NCBI GenBank assembly: GCA_015501595.1
Contig: JADNRX010000053.1
Coordinates: 143,555 to 207,554 of the forward strand
Direction: 5' to 3'
Source of the DNA: Hymenopellis radicata
Taxonomy: Eukaryota; Basidiomycota; Agaricomycetes; Agaricales; Physalacriaceae
Length of the DNA: 64,000 nt
In this document: one piece after another, positions 10,981-30,304 of the stretch
How positions within the stretch are numbered: the first letter of the stretch is position 1
How the letters are laid out: the number at the start of each line of letters is the position of its first letter
Translations under genes and position numbers: made by a program
The notes under the pieces: generated by a model
The model's input: the letters and a program-made list of their open reading frames with translations, nothing else
The model's database searches: none
What the model was told of the DNA's origin: nothing

Positions 10981-11642
10981 TCATGTCGTGGGCAACTGAG
11001 CGACACCTATTTGGTATTCGGGTATCTCGTCCTCTACCCCTTTATCGTGAGGCATAGTTATCATGACGGAGATTTGCAGCAGGGTCTCGTCAACAGTTGC
11101 TGCGCTGTCGAGAACGGGCTTGGTGGGTGGATGCGCCCAGGTAGGGAGGGAGAGGCCGTTGATAGCATTGGGATTTCGTGAAGGGAGTCGTACAGGCGGA
11201 GAATGATCAGAGACAAGTGTTTTGGCAGTTACATTCGAGACCGACAACGGCTACGCGACTGGCTGTGAGATGCAATGGACGACGAGGACGATAGCGTACT
11301 AACCTGCATACAAGTCCAGGTTGGCTCCTCTGCCCTTTCCGTCCACCGCTCGCACAATAAAGGCTTGTCGTTCTCGTCAATGACCAGCCCTGCCCGCGAG
11401 CCAAAGAACCCGGGCATGGACGCGAGCGCGTCGAGGTTAATGATTCGCCGGCGCTGCAGCCGGCGACGGGTGGTCACCCCACATCCAATGAAGATAAAAA
11501 GCAGGGCGATAAACGTTATCAGAAAGCCGAAAAAGTAGTTGGCGCCCTTGGCAGCGCCAGAGTCGCCGCTTTGCGTGGGCGACGGCGACGAGGTTGCCGC
11601 CGCCGTCGAAGTCGACGATGAAGACATGGAATGACCGTCCAT
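10981..11642 (-). CDS. Single-pass membrane protein with Ser/Thr-rich ectodomain and cytoplasmic tail
   Basis: Two exons (11642-11304 and 11250-10981) joined across a 53-nt intron in phase 0. The protein (about 202 residues) opens with a Ser/Thr-rich stretch (SMSSSSTSTAAATSSPSPTQ), then one strong membrane segment (YFFGFLITFIALLFIFIG) followed by a positive stop-transfer run (RRRLQRRR). The tail contains LCERWTERAEEPTWTCMQ, PPVRLPSR and a conserved-looking ISVMITMP segment, and ends AQLPTT. This layout is common among basidiomycete proteins of unknown function. No signal peptide is apparent, so the membrane segment may itself direct insertion. Confidence 0.75.
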
Positions 11643-12164
11643 GCAAAAGCTCCGAAATTAGACTAAATAGATTATAGGGGCCTCGGCTGTCTCAGGCACG
11701 GCTTTTCGACTGCGCTTGCCATTCCAAGTTCATGCACTGGCAATAACCTTGACGCGAATTGTTGTATTCTTACTCCTACATGAAGAGCCTCATGAAGCAT
11801 ACTTCAATATCGCAGAAATACCGACTTTCGATTTGCCTTCTACCAGCTCTTAAAACCTTCGCAAAATTGACTCTCATTTGGATCCTTATATTACAAATTA
11901 ATGTACAAAGCAAATTAGATTCGAGTTCGAAGCTGCGCGTTTATTACTGTACCCGAGACAGTCCGAGAACAGCTTACGCATGAGCGGGACTGACAACGCC
12001 GAGTCGTGTTCAAGTTCGAGTGGACCTGGGCGGATGCTAAGAGTCTTTTGAACAAGTAATTGAACCGGCACCGACAAAGGAGAACTTTCGTGTGAGCCTT
12101 CTAGTAGTATGTAGTAGTATTTCAGCCAGGGTCCCCTCGAGGACAGGCTAGTGAGGGATATACA
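11643..12164. other. Intergenic, no gene seen
   Basis: AT-richer stretch without supported coding on either strand. Confidence 0.45.
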
Positions 12165-13204
12165 TTAGAAACCGTAACAATAGTAGTAGTCGTAGTTGTC
12201 CCGCCTCATCATCATGAATCTCGTCTCCCGAGTATATCGTCTCCATCCAAATGACGCGCCATCTCTGCTTGGACCTCGCACGGCAATAACGACGTCATGG
12301 CCTTCCATCTCCGGGTTGTGTGATAGATCCAGCGGGGACCACTGATCCCGCGTTCCAGTCGAACAAGACAGACCTAAGCCAGAACAATGCCGCACCATCA
12401 GCAAAAACTGCGGGAAAGGATCGTGGGTGGGTGACGTCCGCCAACGCTGAATGAACTCGCGGCGAATGGTGATGGTCTCCTTGTCGGCGACACATTGCAG
12501 CAACATATATGCTCTGGGGGTCTCGAGGTGGACGTGGCACATGCGGCATTGTCGCAACGCCATTGATGCCGTGGACGTTCTGGAATGGACGCCATGCAAA
12601 TTGTGTGCGCCGAGGAGGACACTGATGATCTGGGATAGTGACCTGCGAGAGATAATGTCTGAGGCAGGATGTGATCTCTGTTGAAGGCCCATCGTCTTGT
12701 GGTTCCAGGCGACCGTGGAGGAGATACAACGATGTCGAGGCGTTGATTTGCGCACCATGTGCCGGGTGTTGCGTACGCTTGACTGATCCTGATGTAGTCG
12801 ACCGCATCCCTAGAGAGTGTGTTGAAAAGAGGCAGCGCACGCACCGGGGTCGAAGTAGATGAATAGGATGAGATGATCGCATCGAGATCGCCCATCCGGA
12901 AGCTGTGGTGGGCATTGTAGAGGTCTTCGGAGACTTGGAGCGCGAGGTGCGCGAAATGAGTTGGTAAAAGGTCCAGAAGATACTGTAAATAAGAGAGGCA
13001 TAACAGCAGGCGTCTGGTGCGCAACGGAAAGACGCCCTGTGAACAGGACTGTTTTCGACGAACGTGTGCCGAGGCCAAGAATGCGGCGCAATGTCGATGC
13101 CTGAACGGCCTCCAACTGTTTGAGCGATGCGAGATCGACATCAGGGCAAACATCGGCGCCATGAATGAGATGGCAATCGACGAGAGATGCAGATCATTCA
13201 ACAA
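12165..13204 (-). CDS. Ambiguous coding region, three overlapping minus-strand frames
   Basis: All three minus-strand frames stay open over long parts of this segment (12398-13204, 12295-12915, 12165-12758), so the coding frame cannot be chosen by eye. The upstream part containing LLPTHFAHLALQVSEDLYNA and the downstream part containing LRQCRMCHVHLETPRAYMLL read most like protein and lie in different frames. This would fit an intron or a frame break near 12750. No domain is recognised. It may be a real gene of unknown function or low-stop GC-rich DNA. Confidence 0.3.
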
Positions 13205-14934
13205 GCTAGATATTAGAGTTTTGGACGTGTCTGAGTACCTTCAGAAATCATGTGACGATATCAACAAGATCACGACTCGCCACACTGGCAGGCTACGATC
13301 ATCCTGAATCGACAGTATTTCCCGAGTTCATGAGTGCTCCATGCCACCTGAGGAGCGTGTTCTGCTTTATGTAGCGCCCCAGTGCAGGACCCGCCTTCGT
13401 TGTGGCCCGACAGATTACCGCGATACGACTTTTGATGCGCTACCAGCGTTATCTGCTTTAGGACATGGACGCCGTATAATCTAGTTCGAGCAAAGGACGT
13501 TATCCCTTGATACGATTGCCTCTTCATTCCCTGCCAGCGGCACTCAGTCCCGGAATCCCGCGTACGGGTACTGTACGGGTGGACGCAGTCACCGACTACA
13601 TCAGGCTATTGATGACCACTGTGAGAGCAAGTCTTCCCCAAGACTGCAATCGTCTCTCCGAGAACAAAGTTTCTTTACGCTGCCGCCTCACTGATCCCCT
13701 TGGTGTTAATGGTCTCCCGGGTCTGTAGATTGCCGTTGTGGCCTCCTTTTTCGGTTCAAACTTGCGTTCACGTGTGCTTCCTCATTACTGGCCTATTCCG
13801 CTCAGCACCAAGACACGACGACCGGGCACCCGTAGTACAGGACGTACTAGCAGCTATGTCACCTGCAACGTCCCTCGCCCTCTACTCGCGCATCTGGACT
13901 TGCCGGCTGCCCTTCTAGAATCGCTCTGATTGCAGATTCAAAGACCGCGAATGTATGCAGATGAGGTTCACGCTCCGCATGTGGCAAGAGGCCGTCGTAT
14001 AAGATTAGAAATTCACTTCAGCCCAGCTCAGTCCAGCCATCAGCATTTCATGGCTGTCTCCGCGATCATTCCAGATGTCCGGGATTCCAATGGAAGTGTG
14101 GCGGCGGATGAGTACAGAATGCGTTTACCCTTCACCTACCCACACCAGTACCATATCGATTCTTCTGCTCCACAAAAGCAGTTAATCTTGTTATAGAGCC
14201 TCCGATTCATTACTGACTGATGCACCGCGCCGCCACGGACCGTCTGGCCTCAGTTTCCTAGGCACGTCGAAGTGATGGACGTGTGGCGCGGTATACATTA
14301 TCCGAACCTGCCGCGAAGCCAGCATTCAAGCATTTCCGCGCGATAATGCATCAGTACGGCAAAGGCCCAGGGTCTCCGGATGTCGTTTCCGTAAAACAAC
14401 ATGTCGCATTTCATTCTTCTACATATCCCGGTCCGATCCATCCGAAATGATGAAATGCAAATGAGAACCCGTTCATCTCATACTTAGGGAATGGAGATCC
14501 TATATCTCAAGAACACCACATGATGTCGGATAAGACGCTGGAGAAGACTGAGAGTAAAACAACGGTGGAAATGAAATATCACACCTAGCTACGTGGACGA
14601 GTGGCAAAAGAGAGGTAGAAGACTTCGAGGAAGGACGAAAGGCTATACGGACAATCATGGCCCCGGATAGAGTATCGAGATCGCTGGTACTTACTGTAGA
14701 CACCCCATTTTCTAGATCCAGTCTTCCATACAGGCCCTCCCCTGCACAAACATAATCACCGGCTTGGTTTGCCCAAAACACATAACCTTCTTCGCCGAGC
14801 CCCAAGAGTGTATACAGAAACGTGTCGGAGATTCAAGAAGGGCCGCATCCTTGGTTCGGATTGGTTCCGAACGCCGTTCTCTTGATGTAAATGCACACCT
14901 ACACGTCGGGTTTTGAGTATGTGACCTAAGTTGA
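13205..14934. other. Long stretch without supported gene
   Basis: Both strands have only short overlapping frames with no recognisable motif, splice-consistent series or repeat. Confidence 0.4.
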
Positions 14935-15318
14935 TTGCAATGCATATGTGGCACACGCCGTCAGAGCTCCATTCGTCCAGAGCTCCATGCTCAGAACTTT
15001 GGTCAGATGTCACACCAGTGTGTTAAGGACATCACCGCAAACGCAGGCACTGTAAGCCCGCCTTTAGGCCAACGACTATCATTTCTTGTGAATCGTACCA
15101 TACAAGAGCTTGCAAAATCGCCTGAGAAATAGTCGAAGAAGCTAGAGGTACTACTTTCCCATGGTGTCGCGATCAAGATCGTTGACATCGAGGATAGAAA
15201 CACGTTGCTGGATCCAAACCCAGTCAACGAATATGCGGATTTCGTAGACAGTGCACGATACTCAAGGGCCGAGTGCGAACAATACGGCGTCCAGGTCGCA
15301 GCTGTAACCGCGTGTTAG
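14935..15318 (+). pseudogene. Possible gene remnant interrupted by one stop
   Basis: A plus-strand frame runs from about 14935 to 15318 with a single TAG at 15130. The parts before (GQRLSFLVNRTIQELAKSPE) and after (VLLSHGVAIKIVDIEDRNTL) both read like protein, and the second ends VQVAAVTAC. This suggests a decayed gene or an unrecognised exon. Family unknown. Confidence 0.3.
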
Positions 15319-15579
15319 GGATGTCAAGAGCAGATAATACAGTAATCGTAGTAGGCCATGGTCTAAGCAGACGAGACACCCGGGCGTTATGAAACTAGGA
15401 GAGCAACGGAGACCCCATTCCGCGGGGTACGGCTGGGATAAGAGCGGGATTTCATTCGAAAGAGCACATCGATGGGGTAATTGGTCTTCGAGTTAGGAGG
15501 GATCTGGCCACCGGTCCGATTGCCGAAAGGGGGAGATATTTAAGACTCATGCACCCTAGTCTGTTGACCTCACATCCCA

Positions 15580-16797
15580 ATGGAAACCACAACCTCCCTA
15601 GTTCTTCATGGCGCGCGCGATTTGCGCCTGGAAACTCGTCCCCTCCCTCCCCCGCCCGCGCACCACGTGCAAATAGCCGTCCTCGCCACCGGCTTGTGCG
15701 GAAGCGACCTTCATTACTACGCCCACGCCCGTAATGGCGCATTCGCCCTCCAAGCACCCTTAGTCCTGGGTCACGAGTCTGCAGGCATTATAACTGCCGT
15801 CGGACCTGGCGTTGTTGACCTCCAACCAGGACAGCATGTCGCGATCGAAGCTGGAATACCTTGCGAGACCTGCGAATGGTGCACATCCAATCGTTATAAC
15901 CTCTGCGCAGGCATGCGATTCCGAAGTAGCGCCAAAACATTCCCCCATCTAGACGGCACGATGCAGAGCAAGATCAACCACCCCGCCAAACACGTCTACG
16001 CTTTACCGGACGGCGTAACGTGCGAGAAGGGTGCTCTAGCGGAGCCGCTGTCCGTATTACTTCATGCCTCGAGGCGAGCTGGTCTCGGGACGAGGCCCAA
16101 CCAGAGAATCCTGATTTTCGGAGCGGGTGCGATTGGGCTGCTCGCGGCGTCATTGGCTCTCGCCCGAGGTGTCGCCCTCTCCAGTATAACCATGGTTGAT
16201 ATCAACCAGGAGCGACTGTCATTCGCCAAGGACCGTGGTCTTGTGGGATCAATATTCTGTCTCCCGCCACCCGTTCCGGCGAAAGGCGTGGAAGCCCTTG
16301 ACCGGACTCGCGTTCAGGCTGAGGAGTTTGGTCACGAGAACGACATCGTCTTCGAGTGTACTGGGGCTGAGGCCTGTATCCAAATGGCCGTCTATGTTCG
16401 TTCCTCCTTCATCGGCTTATTCCCTATTGACCTTACCCTCTTTGTAGAGCGCAAAGACTGGAGGAAAGGTCTTGCTGATAGGAATGGGGTCTCAGAATGT
16501 CCTCATCCCCATCAGCAACGCTGCCACGCGTGAAGTTGACATCCTCGGTAGTTTTCGATATGCCGACACGTACAAGGAGGCTTTGCAGCTACTCGCCGGC
16601 AGTGAGTATCTTCATCCAGGGACTTGTGACCTCCAAACTGATGACCACGAAAAGGTACACTTTCGTCAATAACCGAAGTCATTACGCATCGTGTGCCACT
16701 GACGACTGAATCGGTTAAGCGGGCTTTCGAATCCATGGTGAAGGGCAAGGACGAGAACGGAAAGCTCGTCATTAAGGTTATTGTTGGCACTGAATAA
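15580..16797 (+). CDS. Zinc-dependent polyol dehydrogenase (sorbitol/xylitol/L-arabinitol dehydrogenase type)
   Basis: Medium-chain dehydrogenase that oxidises a sugar alcohol with NAD, probably in the cytosolic pentose or hexitol route. Three exons: 15580-16395, 16448-16601, 16655-16797. Visible motifs in order: catalytic-zinc segments CGSDLHYY and GHESAG, the structural-zinc cysteines in CETCEWCTSNRYNLC, AEPLSVLLHA, which carries a metal-site Glu, and the NAD-binding fold IFGAGAIGLLAA followed by the Asp of VDINQER, which fits NAD preference. The protein ends KLVIKVIVGTE, about 370 residues, normal for the family. No frame break. The exact substrate cannot be told from sequence alone. Confidence 0.88.
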
Positions 16798-17695
16798 TGA
16801 ATGTCATGTCATGTGGATTGGAACATTGTGCGCGGGGTCAGCCAGCAGTCGGGAGATTTAGCACATTCTGTAGATTGTCCGTAGAAGAATCAGCTTCATG
16901 CCTCCATTCAACGCGGCCGGTTCCCCACCTTTCTATTTCCGAAGAATAGGATATGGAAATCCAAAGCCAGTACGCGACGACGAGACGTCCTGGAGGCAGC
17001 ACCCAGACTAAAGAGGGAAGAGGCTCGTGTTTGTGTGAGTCTCGGGACCATTCGGCCAAGAACTTGAGGCCTTGGACGAGGTAACTTGATAGGAAGCGTC
17101 ACAGCTTCTTTGCGCAGGTTAATAACGAAGGTAGGCCGTGTCCACAGTCGGTCTCTGACCTTGAAAAAAGACATGGTTAAAGTTCAAGTTTGCGTGGTTT
17201 TGAGTGGCACTGACATAGGTGAGATTCGACTGCTCATCGAAAATTGATTTGGGGCCAAGTCGTCCAATCGCGATTGAGAGAGTTTGATCCTTTCCCCGTA
17301 TGTTTGAACTTCTAGCCGGAGTTAGGGACCTTCAGATAGGCAGCCATTGAGAAGAAGGCGAATTAAAGATGGCTGTTTGTTGCAGAAATTAGAATGCCGC
17401 TCCTCGCAAACTGCCGCAATCAATTGATCTCCGCCACAAAGTGCCGGGCCGCGCCGAGGTAATCTCCTCTGTTTAATGCTTTGACCATCATGCGTGGCTT
17501 TCGTGATCTGCCATTGTTCGTCTCACGTGGACGCGCTCAGGTCCATAAAAGCATCGAGCGTCTTTGTTTCACTACCACCACCACCAATCACAGTTTCGCT
17601 TGTTAATGTGAGTAAAGACCACAACTTGACTCGGGCATCTCTCTGACCGTTCTAGTACACAGCACGGACTTCGCTTACTTGCATTCAGCGATAAC
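16798..17695. other. Intergenic, promoter region of the F-box gene
   Basis: No gene supported. A TATA-like CATAAAAGC lies at about 17545, roughly 150 nt before the next start codon. Confidence 0.45.
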
Positions 17696-19134
17696 ATGTC
17701 TACGAGTCCGGCTGGGAACACAGATCCCACCCTCATAACGCAGGAGTCACCTGTTGCAGAATGTGTGGTCGAATGGGACACCTTCCCGACTCCACAGACG
17801 TTAGCGCGTCATCTTCCCCTGGAGATGCTGCAAGAGATTTTCGTGTGGGTTCTCTCAGACGACGTCCTAGACGTCTTTAACACGCAGAACAGTCCACGAG
17901 TTGTTGGACGCGTTTGTCGTAGTTGGCGAACTGCTTCAAGTCGTTGCGCCAGACTGTGGGCGCGAACATTGCTGGTTAACTTGGGCAAAGCTAGGCTCTG
18001 CCGCAATCCGACCGAGATGTTACGTGATGTCCTCGGCCGTACGGGAGCGTTGGATTTTGGAATAATCCTACAGGATCCAATTCCTGGAGATGATTCGCGC
18101 CCTTTCAGGCAGTTGGTGGCACTCTTGGCAGAGAGATCTCTGCAATGGGATACCTTGATGCTGAATCGAGTCTCTCCGGATGTGCTTCGTGCTGTTTTAC
18201 CAGAAGCTTCTGGGTGTCTTCCTCGACTACGACGACTCGACTTTCGCCTTTGCTCTGTGTCGGGTCTCTCCTTTGAAGATTGTCCTTTGCTCAGACACGT
18301 GTCTTTCGAGTGTATTGAACCGTCAGGTGTCGCGTTACCGTACTCCCAGCTCACTTCCTTCTCCTCTTATAACACCTACGCCGCCGTGGATTCCCCTATA
18401 CGCGCCCTTGACATTCTTAAAGTATCTCCAAATCTGGTAGTCTTTGAGACAGACCCGGATCAATCCTATTACGTTGGGTCACCCATTCCCAGCAGCTTCA
18501 TCCATGAAAACCTAACCAACCTGATCACTTGCGATATGGGGTTACTCCAGTGTCTCACACTGCCAAACCTCGAAAGCCTCGCAGTAATGTCGACCTGTCA
18601 CAAGCCATTTCCGAGCAGACTACTCAACGCTCTTCCGGCGATCTTGCATCTTCTAGAGCGGTCTAACTGTCAGCTCTCGAGTTTACTCTTGCATGACTGT
18701 CAGTTGATGCCTCAAATGATCAAGCGCGTGTTCACTCTGGTTCCGGGCCTCTCGGAACTGATAATTAACTTTTCGACCTCGGTGGACAACATGACCTTCA
18801 TGGGCATGGCCGCAATCAGTGCAAGGATGTATGCGGACGATCTCTTACCGCTGTTGGAGCGTTTCGTGTACAGCGATAGCACTCTCATGACGGGAGCTTT
18901 GTTATTTTTCAACGACGATTTCATGGCCATGCTGTTGAAACGGAGTCGCAGCGATCAATACGGACTGCGCTCGATCCATATCAGCCTTCTCGCGTCGGAT
19001 CTCGCGGTAGCGGTCGAAAGGATGGAAGGACGATTACACTCGCAAATTTGGAAGACCTCACGGAAATGAGGGCCTGTGGGCTGGATATAGACATCACCTT
19101 CACCAATTCGGATGGCCTGAGCTACAGGTTGTGA
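17696..19134 (+). CDS. F-box protein
   Basis: A nearly intronless gene of about 479 residues. An F-box is visible near residues 40-80 (LARHLPLEMLQEIFVWVLSD, then VVGRVCRSWRTASSRCARLW), followed by leucine-rich irregular repeats (LPRLRRLDFRLCSVSGL, LEDCPLL-type and LVPGLSELIIN segments) typical of basidiomycete F-box families. F-box proteins recruit substrates to SCF ubiquitin ligases. The target is unknown. The uninterrupted frame ends at 19069, but a shift near 19041 gives a better tail (NLEDLTEMRACGLDIDITF) ending SDGLSYRL at 19134. I take the longer end as the original one, with a one-base break or error. Confidence 0.8.
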
Positions 19135-19385
19135 AAACAGGCTTTGATGGTATGGAGTCGCGTTAGATGTATTTCATAAATTCCTACTTAGATCTCGACG
19201 CGTAGCACGACGACGAATTGTTTCATTAAATAAAGTAGCGCGCTTTTCGGTCCCAGACGAGTCAGCGTGAATCTCTGTTGACTCTTCAGAGTCAGGGCCC
19301 AGTCGAGTTCGGACCGAAAAACCCGACTAAAAAGCTGCCGGTCCCACAACTTGATTCCAATCCACCACCTCTTTGCTACCTGACC

Positions 19386-26027
<6,642 letters not shown>

Positions 26028-26894
26028 TTGAACATATTTGGTGCTGCATTTCTTTAAATCTCTTGTATAACATATAGACAGTTTGTAGACGTATGGTGTT
26101 ACGGACCAGTGGTACCACGATGATTCATCAAGTTGATGCTCGACATGCTATTGGACCGATCCGTGGCATGTGCGATGTGCCTATCCAATGTGCACCAAAG
26201 ACCACTACCTGGACATGGTTACGGGACGTAGTTACAACTTCCACCGACCAGTTCGACGTGTGTTGACTGCGACAATTTCCCGAGCGCGTCGTTCTGGAAC
26301 GGCCTTTGGAGGGGACGTTCAACGTAACTGTTCACTTTGAATGCCTTTCGTTTTGTTGTGGTTGATACGCACCTCATCCTTCTCTCGTTCTCACTGAGAA
26401 CAGCTTTGAGAGTCCCACACTGGAGAGGGCTCACATGGTGATCGTTTGATCTTCCGATGTGACCGAAAGAATCCTCTCACGCCGATATCCTGGTTCTGCG
26501 TCTGTAGGCCATTTCGCCATTGAAGATTTCATTGAAATCTTCGGAGTCAGTATACAGGGGGGAATGTAGAGAGACATGATATAAAGCGGCCGCCACCTCG
26601 GTACAGATATCGCCAATGCTTGTTGCTTTCGTCGTGAGTGTGCCCCACCGCGGTTTTTCGTTGTTGACTTTTCTTTGAGGGGGCCCGTTTAGGCTGGGAA
26701 TTTCTCCCTGCAAGTCGAATTTGATGCCTCCCTGGCAGGCCTTGGAAGGTAAATGGACGCATGATTGGCGGACTGGTTGCTTCGTGATCTCTAACTGGGA
26801 CGTGTGTTCACAGGCGAAGCAGCAACTCCCCAGCCGCTGCGCTCTGGGATCTTAGATTTGCTTGCTACTGAAGCTCGGGTTTTGAGACGTGACC
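26028..26894. other. Intergenic, competing minus-strand frames, no firm gene
   Basis: Minus-strand frames between 26219 and 26762 overlap in different phases. One contains ALYHVSLHSPLYTDSEDFNE and reads like protein, but no splice model or motif supports a gene. Confidence 0.35.
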
Positions 26895-27899
26895 ATGGCG
26901 GTGGTAATCATGGATCGAACGATGATGAGCTGAGGCAGTGGCAGCGGGAAGTCGACCAACAACCCGTCCACGAGCGGCGATTTCTTTTGCAAGTTGTGCG
27001 TGCCGGATAACGACGCGCGCATTCTCTACGATGGGCTCTGGTCGCTGAATGGCGCCGGGACGTTCAACACGACGCACAGCACAGTGACGCCCGGCTCGCT
27101 GGTGTCTTTCAATTTTAACGGTAACTTCTCTCCCTCATGATCATGTATCACAAGTGACCATCCACGTAGGAAGCGGCATCGTCGTATTCGGGACCGTCCC
27201 CTCGAGCGACAGCACCTCCAAGCCGCCCACCGCGTCCTTCACGCTCGACGCCAGCCCGCCGTTCATCACGACGCAGGCGTCGGCCGACCGGCCCGTGGCG
27301 AACCAGCCGCTCTTCGCGTCGCCCAAGCTCTCCGGGGACGAGCACCAGATCGTCATCAACATCACCAGCGTCGGCGCGCGCTCGCCGTTTACGCTCGACT
27401 ACTTTTTGATATTCCCGAATCCGAACGGGAGCAGCACGGAGGCGACCGTGTCGTTCTCCGAGCCGCCGTCAGCGACGACGCCGTGGCCGTCTGCGATCGC
27501 TGTGACAAACTCTGCGACAGCGACTGCGAAACCCCAGGCGGGGACGGAGAGTCTCCAGAACGCCGTGAAGATATTGTCGGTGCTGATGGGTGTATTGGTG
27601 TTCTCGTGATCTGCCTCGTCGTGTTTATCGTTTGGTACATCCGCAAGTCGCGCGTGCGTCGTGCACGGTCACGGCCGCGTTCGTTCCGGAGTCGTATCAG
27701 TCGCCAGGGTAAATGTTCTTCTTGACCTTGAAGATCGCAAGCTTATATTTAAGCAGGCACTGTTCTCACCTCACCCGAATCCATCATGCGCAATTTCACC
27801 TCCAGTATGGCCTGGTCGTCAGCTGGCTCAGCGGCGCCGCTTTCTCCTGCACTACCACCTGTTCCCGATAAGGAGGCGCGTTATCTTAGTGTATCCTAA
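26895..27899 (+). CDS. Single-pass membrane protein with beta-rich ectodomain, 5' end uncertain, frame-broken
   Basis: The clear part begins at about 26975 with DFFCKLCVPDNDARILYDGL and continues across an intron to GSGIVVFGTVPSSDSTSKP, DASPPFITTQ and LDYFLIFPNPNGSSTEATVS. A Ser/Thr/Ala-rich stalk follows, then a membrane segment (VLVICLVVFIVWYI) and a basic run (RKSRVRRARSR). After another intron the tail is MRNFTSSMAWSSAGSAAPLS, ending KEARYLSVS at 27899. This layout is a common basidiomycete family of unknown function. Frame steps are needed near 27593 (GGG where GGGG is expected) and near 27665, with a possible one in the last intron join. The ATG at 26895 has an in-frame stop shortly after, so the true start is not settled. 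Confidence 0.6.
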
Positions 27900-28069
27900 A
27901 GACATTCCAAGTTGTACAACGAAATTGGACCTTGCACAGAGTGCTATGTACACATACAACTTCTATATCTACAATTGTATTCCGGATGATTAAAAGAAGG
28001 AATAAATACGATAACTCTACTTAACAGCACTTTGAAACGACAGCGAATGATGAGGTACGGTATACTGGC

Positions 28070-30235
28070 TTAAGGGGTCCACATCTTGCTTTGGATGAAC
28101 TTGGAGAGCTCAGCGTCTTTCATGGTGCGAAGCTCCGGCGACCGATCGACACCCTGGGAGTGCATGAGCGATGAGCATCATTAAAGGAGGGTATTGGACT
28201 TACAGCCTTCTGTGCAGCGCGGATGACGTCCTTAGCGATATGAGTACTGATTTCACGAACTAGAGCGAGGTCAGCCAACGGTGCATAATCAGAATCCACG
28301 AGGACATACTTCGTTCAATGCGGGGGTATAAGAGGCCCATGTCCCGTTCCTCATAGGTGAGGGAATCGGCAAGACCAAGAGACGATGCTTCCACCATAGA
28401 GTCCGTTACACTGGACACACGAGCAAGAATACATCCAAGACCGAGACCTGGGAAGGGGTTAGATGTGGATGCACCATTACGAAGTGGTGCAACTAACCGG
28501 GGAAGATATACATGTTGTTGCCTTGTCCGGGGTACAGCATCTTATTTTTGTACTCCACGGGGTCGAAAGGCGAGCCAGAGGCAAAGAGTACATTGCCATT
28601 GGTGTTCTCGACAGCAACCGGGAACGTGCACTCGGAGAGGCGGACCGGGTTGGACAGAGGGAAGATGATGGGACGCGGGTTGAGAGCAGCCATGGCCTGT
28701 ATCACGCTCGCGTTGAAGGCATCCTGCCGAAAAATGTCAGAATCACAATAATGATAGATCAATGATGAACATGCTTACAGAGATAGTCGACAGACCCAAC
28801 AATGCCGTGGGCTTGACATAGTCAATGATCTCGAGAAGGTCAGTCATCGGCGGTCCTTCGTAGTCGCGTCGGGAGAAATCTGCATATATGCGTCTCACAA
28901 CAGTCGGATAAACGCATATAGGCTACTCACACTTCTTGTGTTCCGCCAATTTGCCTCGGGCATTGAAGACGAGACCTTGAGAGTCGACGAGCCAAATGTG
29001 TTCGCGAGCTTCGTCCACCGACAATCCCTGCAAGGTGAAGAAGCTCATGAGTTGCATGCCTACACCGACACCGGCAGAGCCAGCTCCAAAGAATAGAATG
29101 CGATGGCTGCTCAGAGGGCGTCCAGAGACGGCCGAGCTGATTTTGGCAGCATTCAGGAAACCGCTGAGGACGACCGCGCCAGTGCCCTGAATATCGTCAT
29201 TGAAGACAGCATATTTGTTCCGGTAACGCTCCAGGTACTTGAAGGCGTTGTCGGTGGAGAAATCCTATTGCTCGGTTGGTTTCGGGTGCGCGATGTTTCA
29301 AAAAGAACAGATCGTACCTCGAACTGGATCATCAGCTTGGGGAAGGTGACGGACATCTCGTGCATGAATTCGTCCATGAACGCGCACATCTCTTCGTCCG
29401 GGACGCGCTTTTGGCGGAGTCCGAGATAGAGCGGGTCATCGAGGTACTTTTGGTTGTTCGTTCCAAGGTCGAGGCAGATGGGAATGGTGGATGATGGTCG
29501 AATACTTGTTGCGCGTCAGTCGGAAACGAGATAGTCGCAAGAGGGAAATCTCTCACCCGGCGCCAGCGATGTAAAGCGAAAGTTTGCCAACGGAGATAGG
29601 CATGCCATTAATTCCGAGATCGCCCAAACCGAGGATGCGGGAACCTTGGGGGGATGAGCGAGACCGCCACGCGGGGGGTTATAAAAATAAATGCGTACCA
29701 TCCGTCACCACACTGATACGTGCGTCGCTGAGCTGCGTCCAGTTGCTGATGATGGACTTGATATTGCCCTTGTCCTTGATGGACACATACTAGCGCGCCA
29801 AATGGTCAGAATGACGCGACATCAAGGCGACGAAACGCGTACCAGACCCTCCGGGCGACGGTAGATGTGCGAGTACTGCAGACAGGCATCCCCAACGGTT
29901 GGGGTGTAGATGATCGGCGTGAATTCAGACATATTCGAGAGGCAGAGTCGGTAGAACATGGCAGGGTCTTGCTCCTTGAGCATGGAGAGATAGATATATT
30001 TCTCGATGCCCTTGTCCTTTGACCTGAGCTGTGCGAGGCAGCGGACGGCATGGACGGTCTCCTCGAGAGCTGGCGGTGTCAACCCACGCTTAGGCTTGGG
30101 TGGGGCTAGTAACACAGAGCGGGGATGCATCAGTAAGGGCTTGGTAGCAGTGGGGAAGAGAGTCCGCATACGCTGAGCGGCCATTTTCAGTTTTTGCACG
30201 CCCTCCGAAAAGTATGGGGTAAGTATGACGGTCAT
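28070..30235 (-). CDS. NAD-dependent malic enzyme
   Basis: Oxidatively decarboxylates L-malate to pyruvate, feeding pyruvate and reducing power. About nine exons on the minus strand. Motifs in order: [20 protein letters not shown] (substrate site with the catalytic Tyr), [17 protein letters not shown], metal-binding [12 protein letters not shown]-binding [25 protein letters not shown], and a C-terminus ending FIQSKMWTP at 28070. The start at 30235 ([12 protein letters not shown]) precedes a stretch with several Arg and Lys residues. A mitochondrial leader is possible but not clear. All frames join without breaks. Yeast-type homologues are mitochondrial; location here is inferred. Confidence 0.88.
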
Positions 30236-30293
30236 GGTGGGATGGTAGATGGTGGTAAGAGGATGAAAGGCGCGTTGGAAAGAGCAAAAGGAC

Positions 30294-30304
30294 CTTATAT
30301 ATGG
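30294..30304 (-). promoter_or_regulatory. TATA box of the malic enzyme gene
   Basis: Minus-strand CCATATATAAG, about 60-70 nt before the start codon at 30235. Confidence 0.5.

Noticed and set aside
15452..15948. Minus-strand frames opposite the polyol dehydrogenase
   Set aside because: Shadow of the dehydrogenase exon, which has clear family motifs on the plus strand.
26219..26762. Minus-strand protein with ALYHVSLHSPLYTDSEDFNE
   Set aside because: Frames overlap in different phases, no start with a sensible first exon, and no recognisable motif. Left as an intergenic note.
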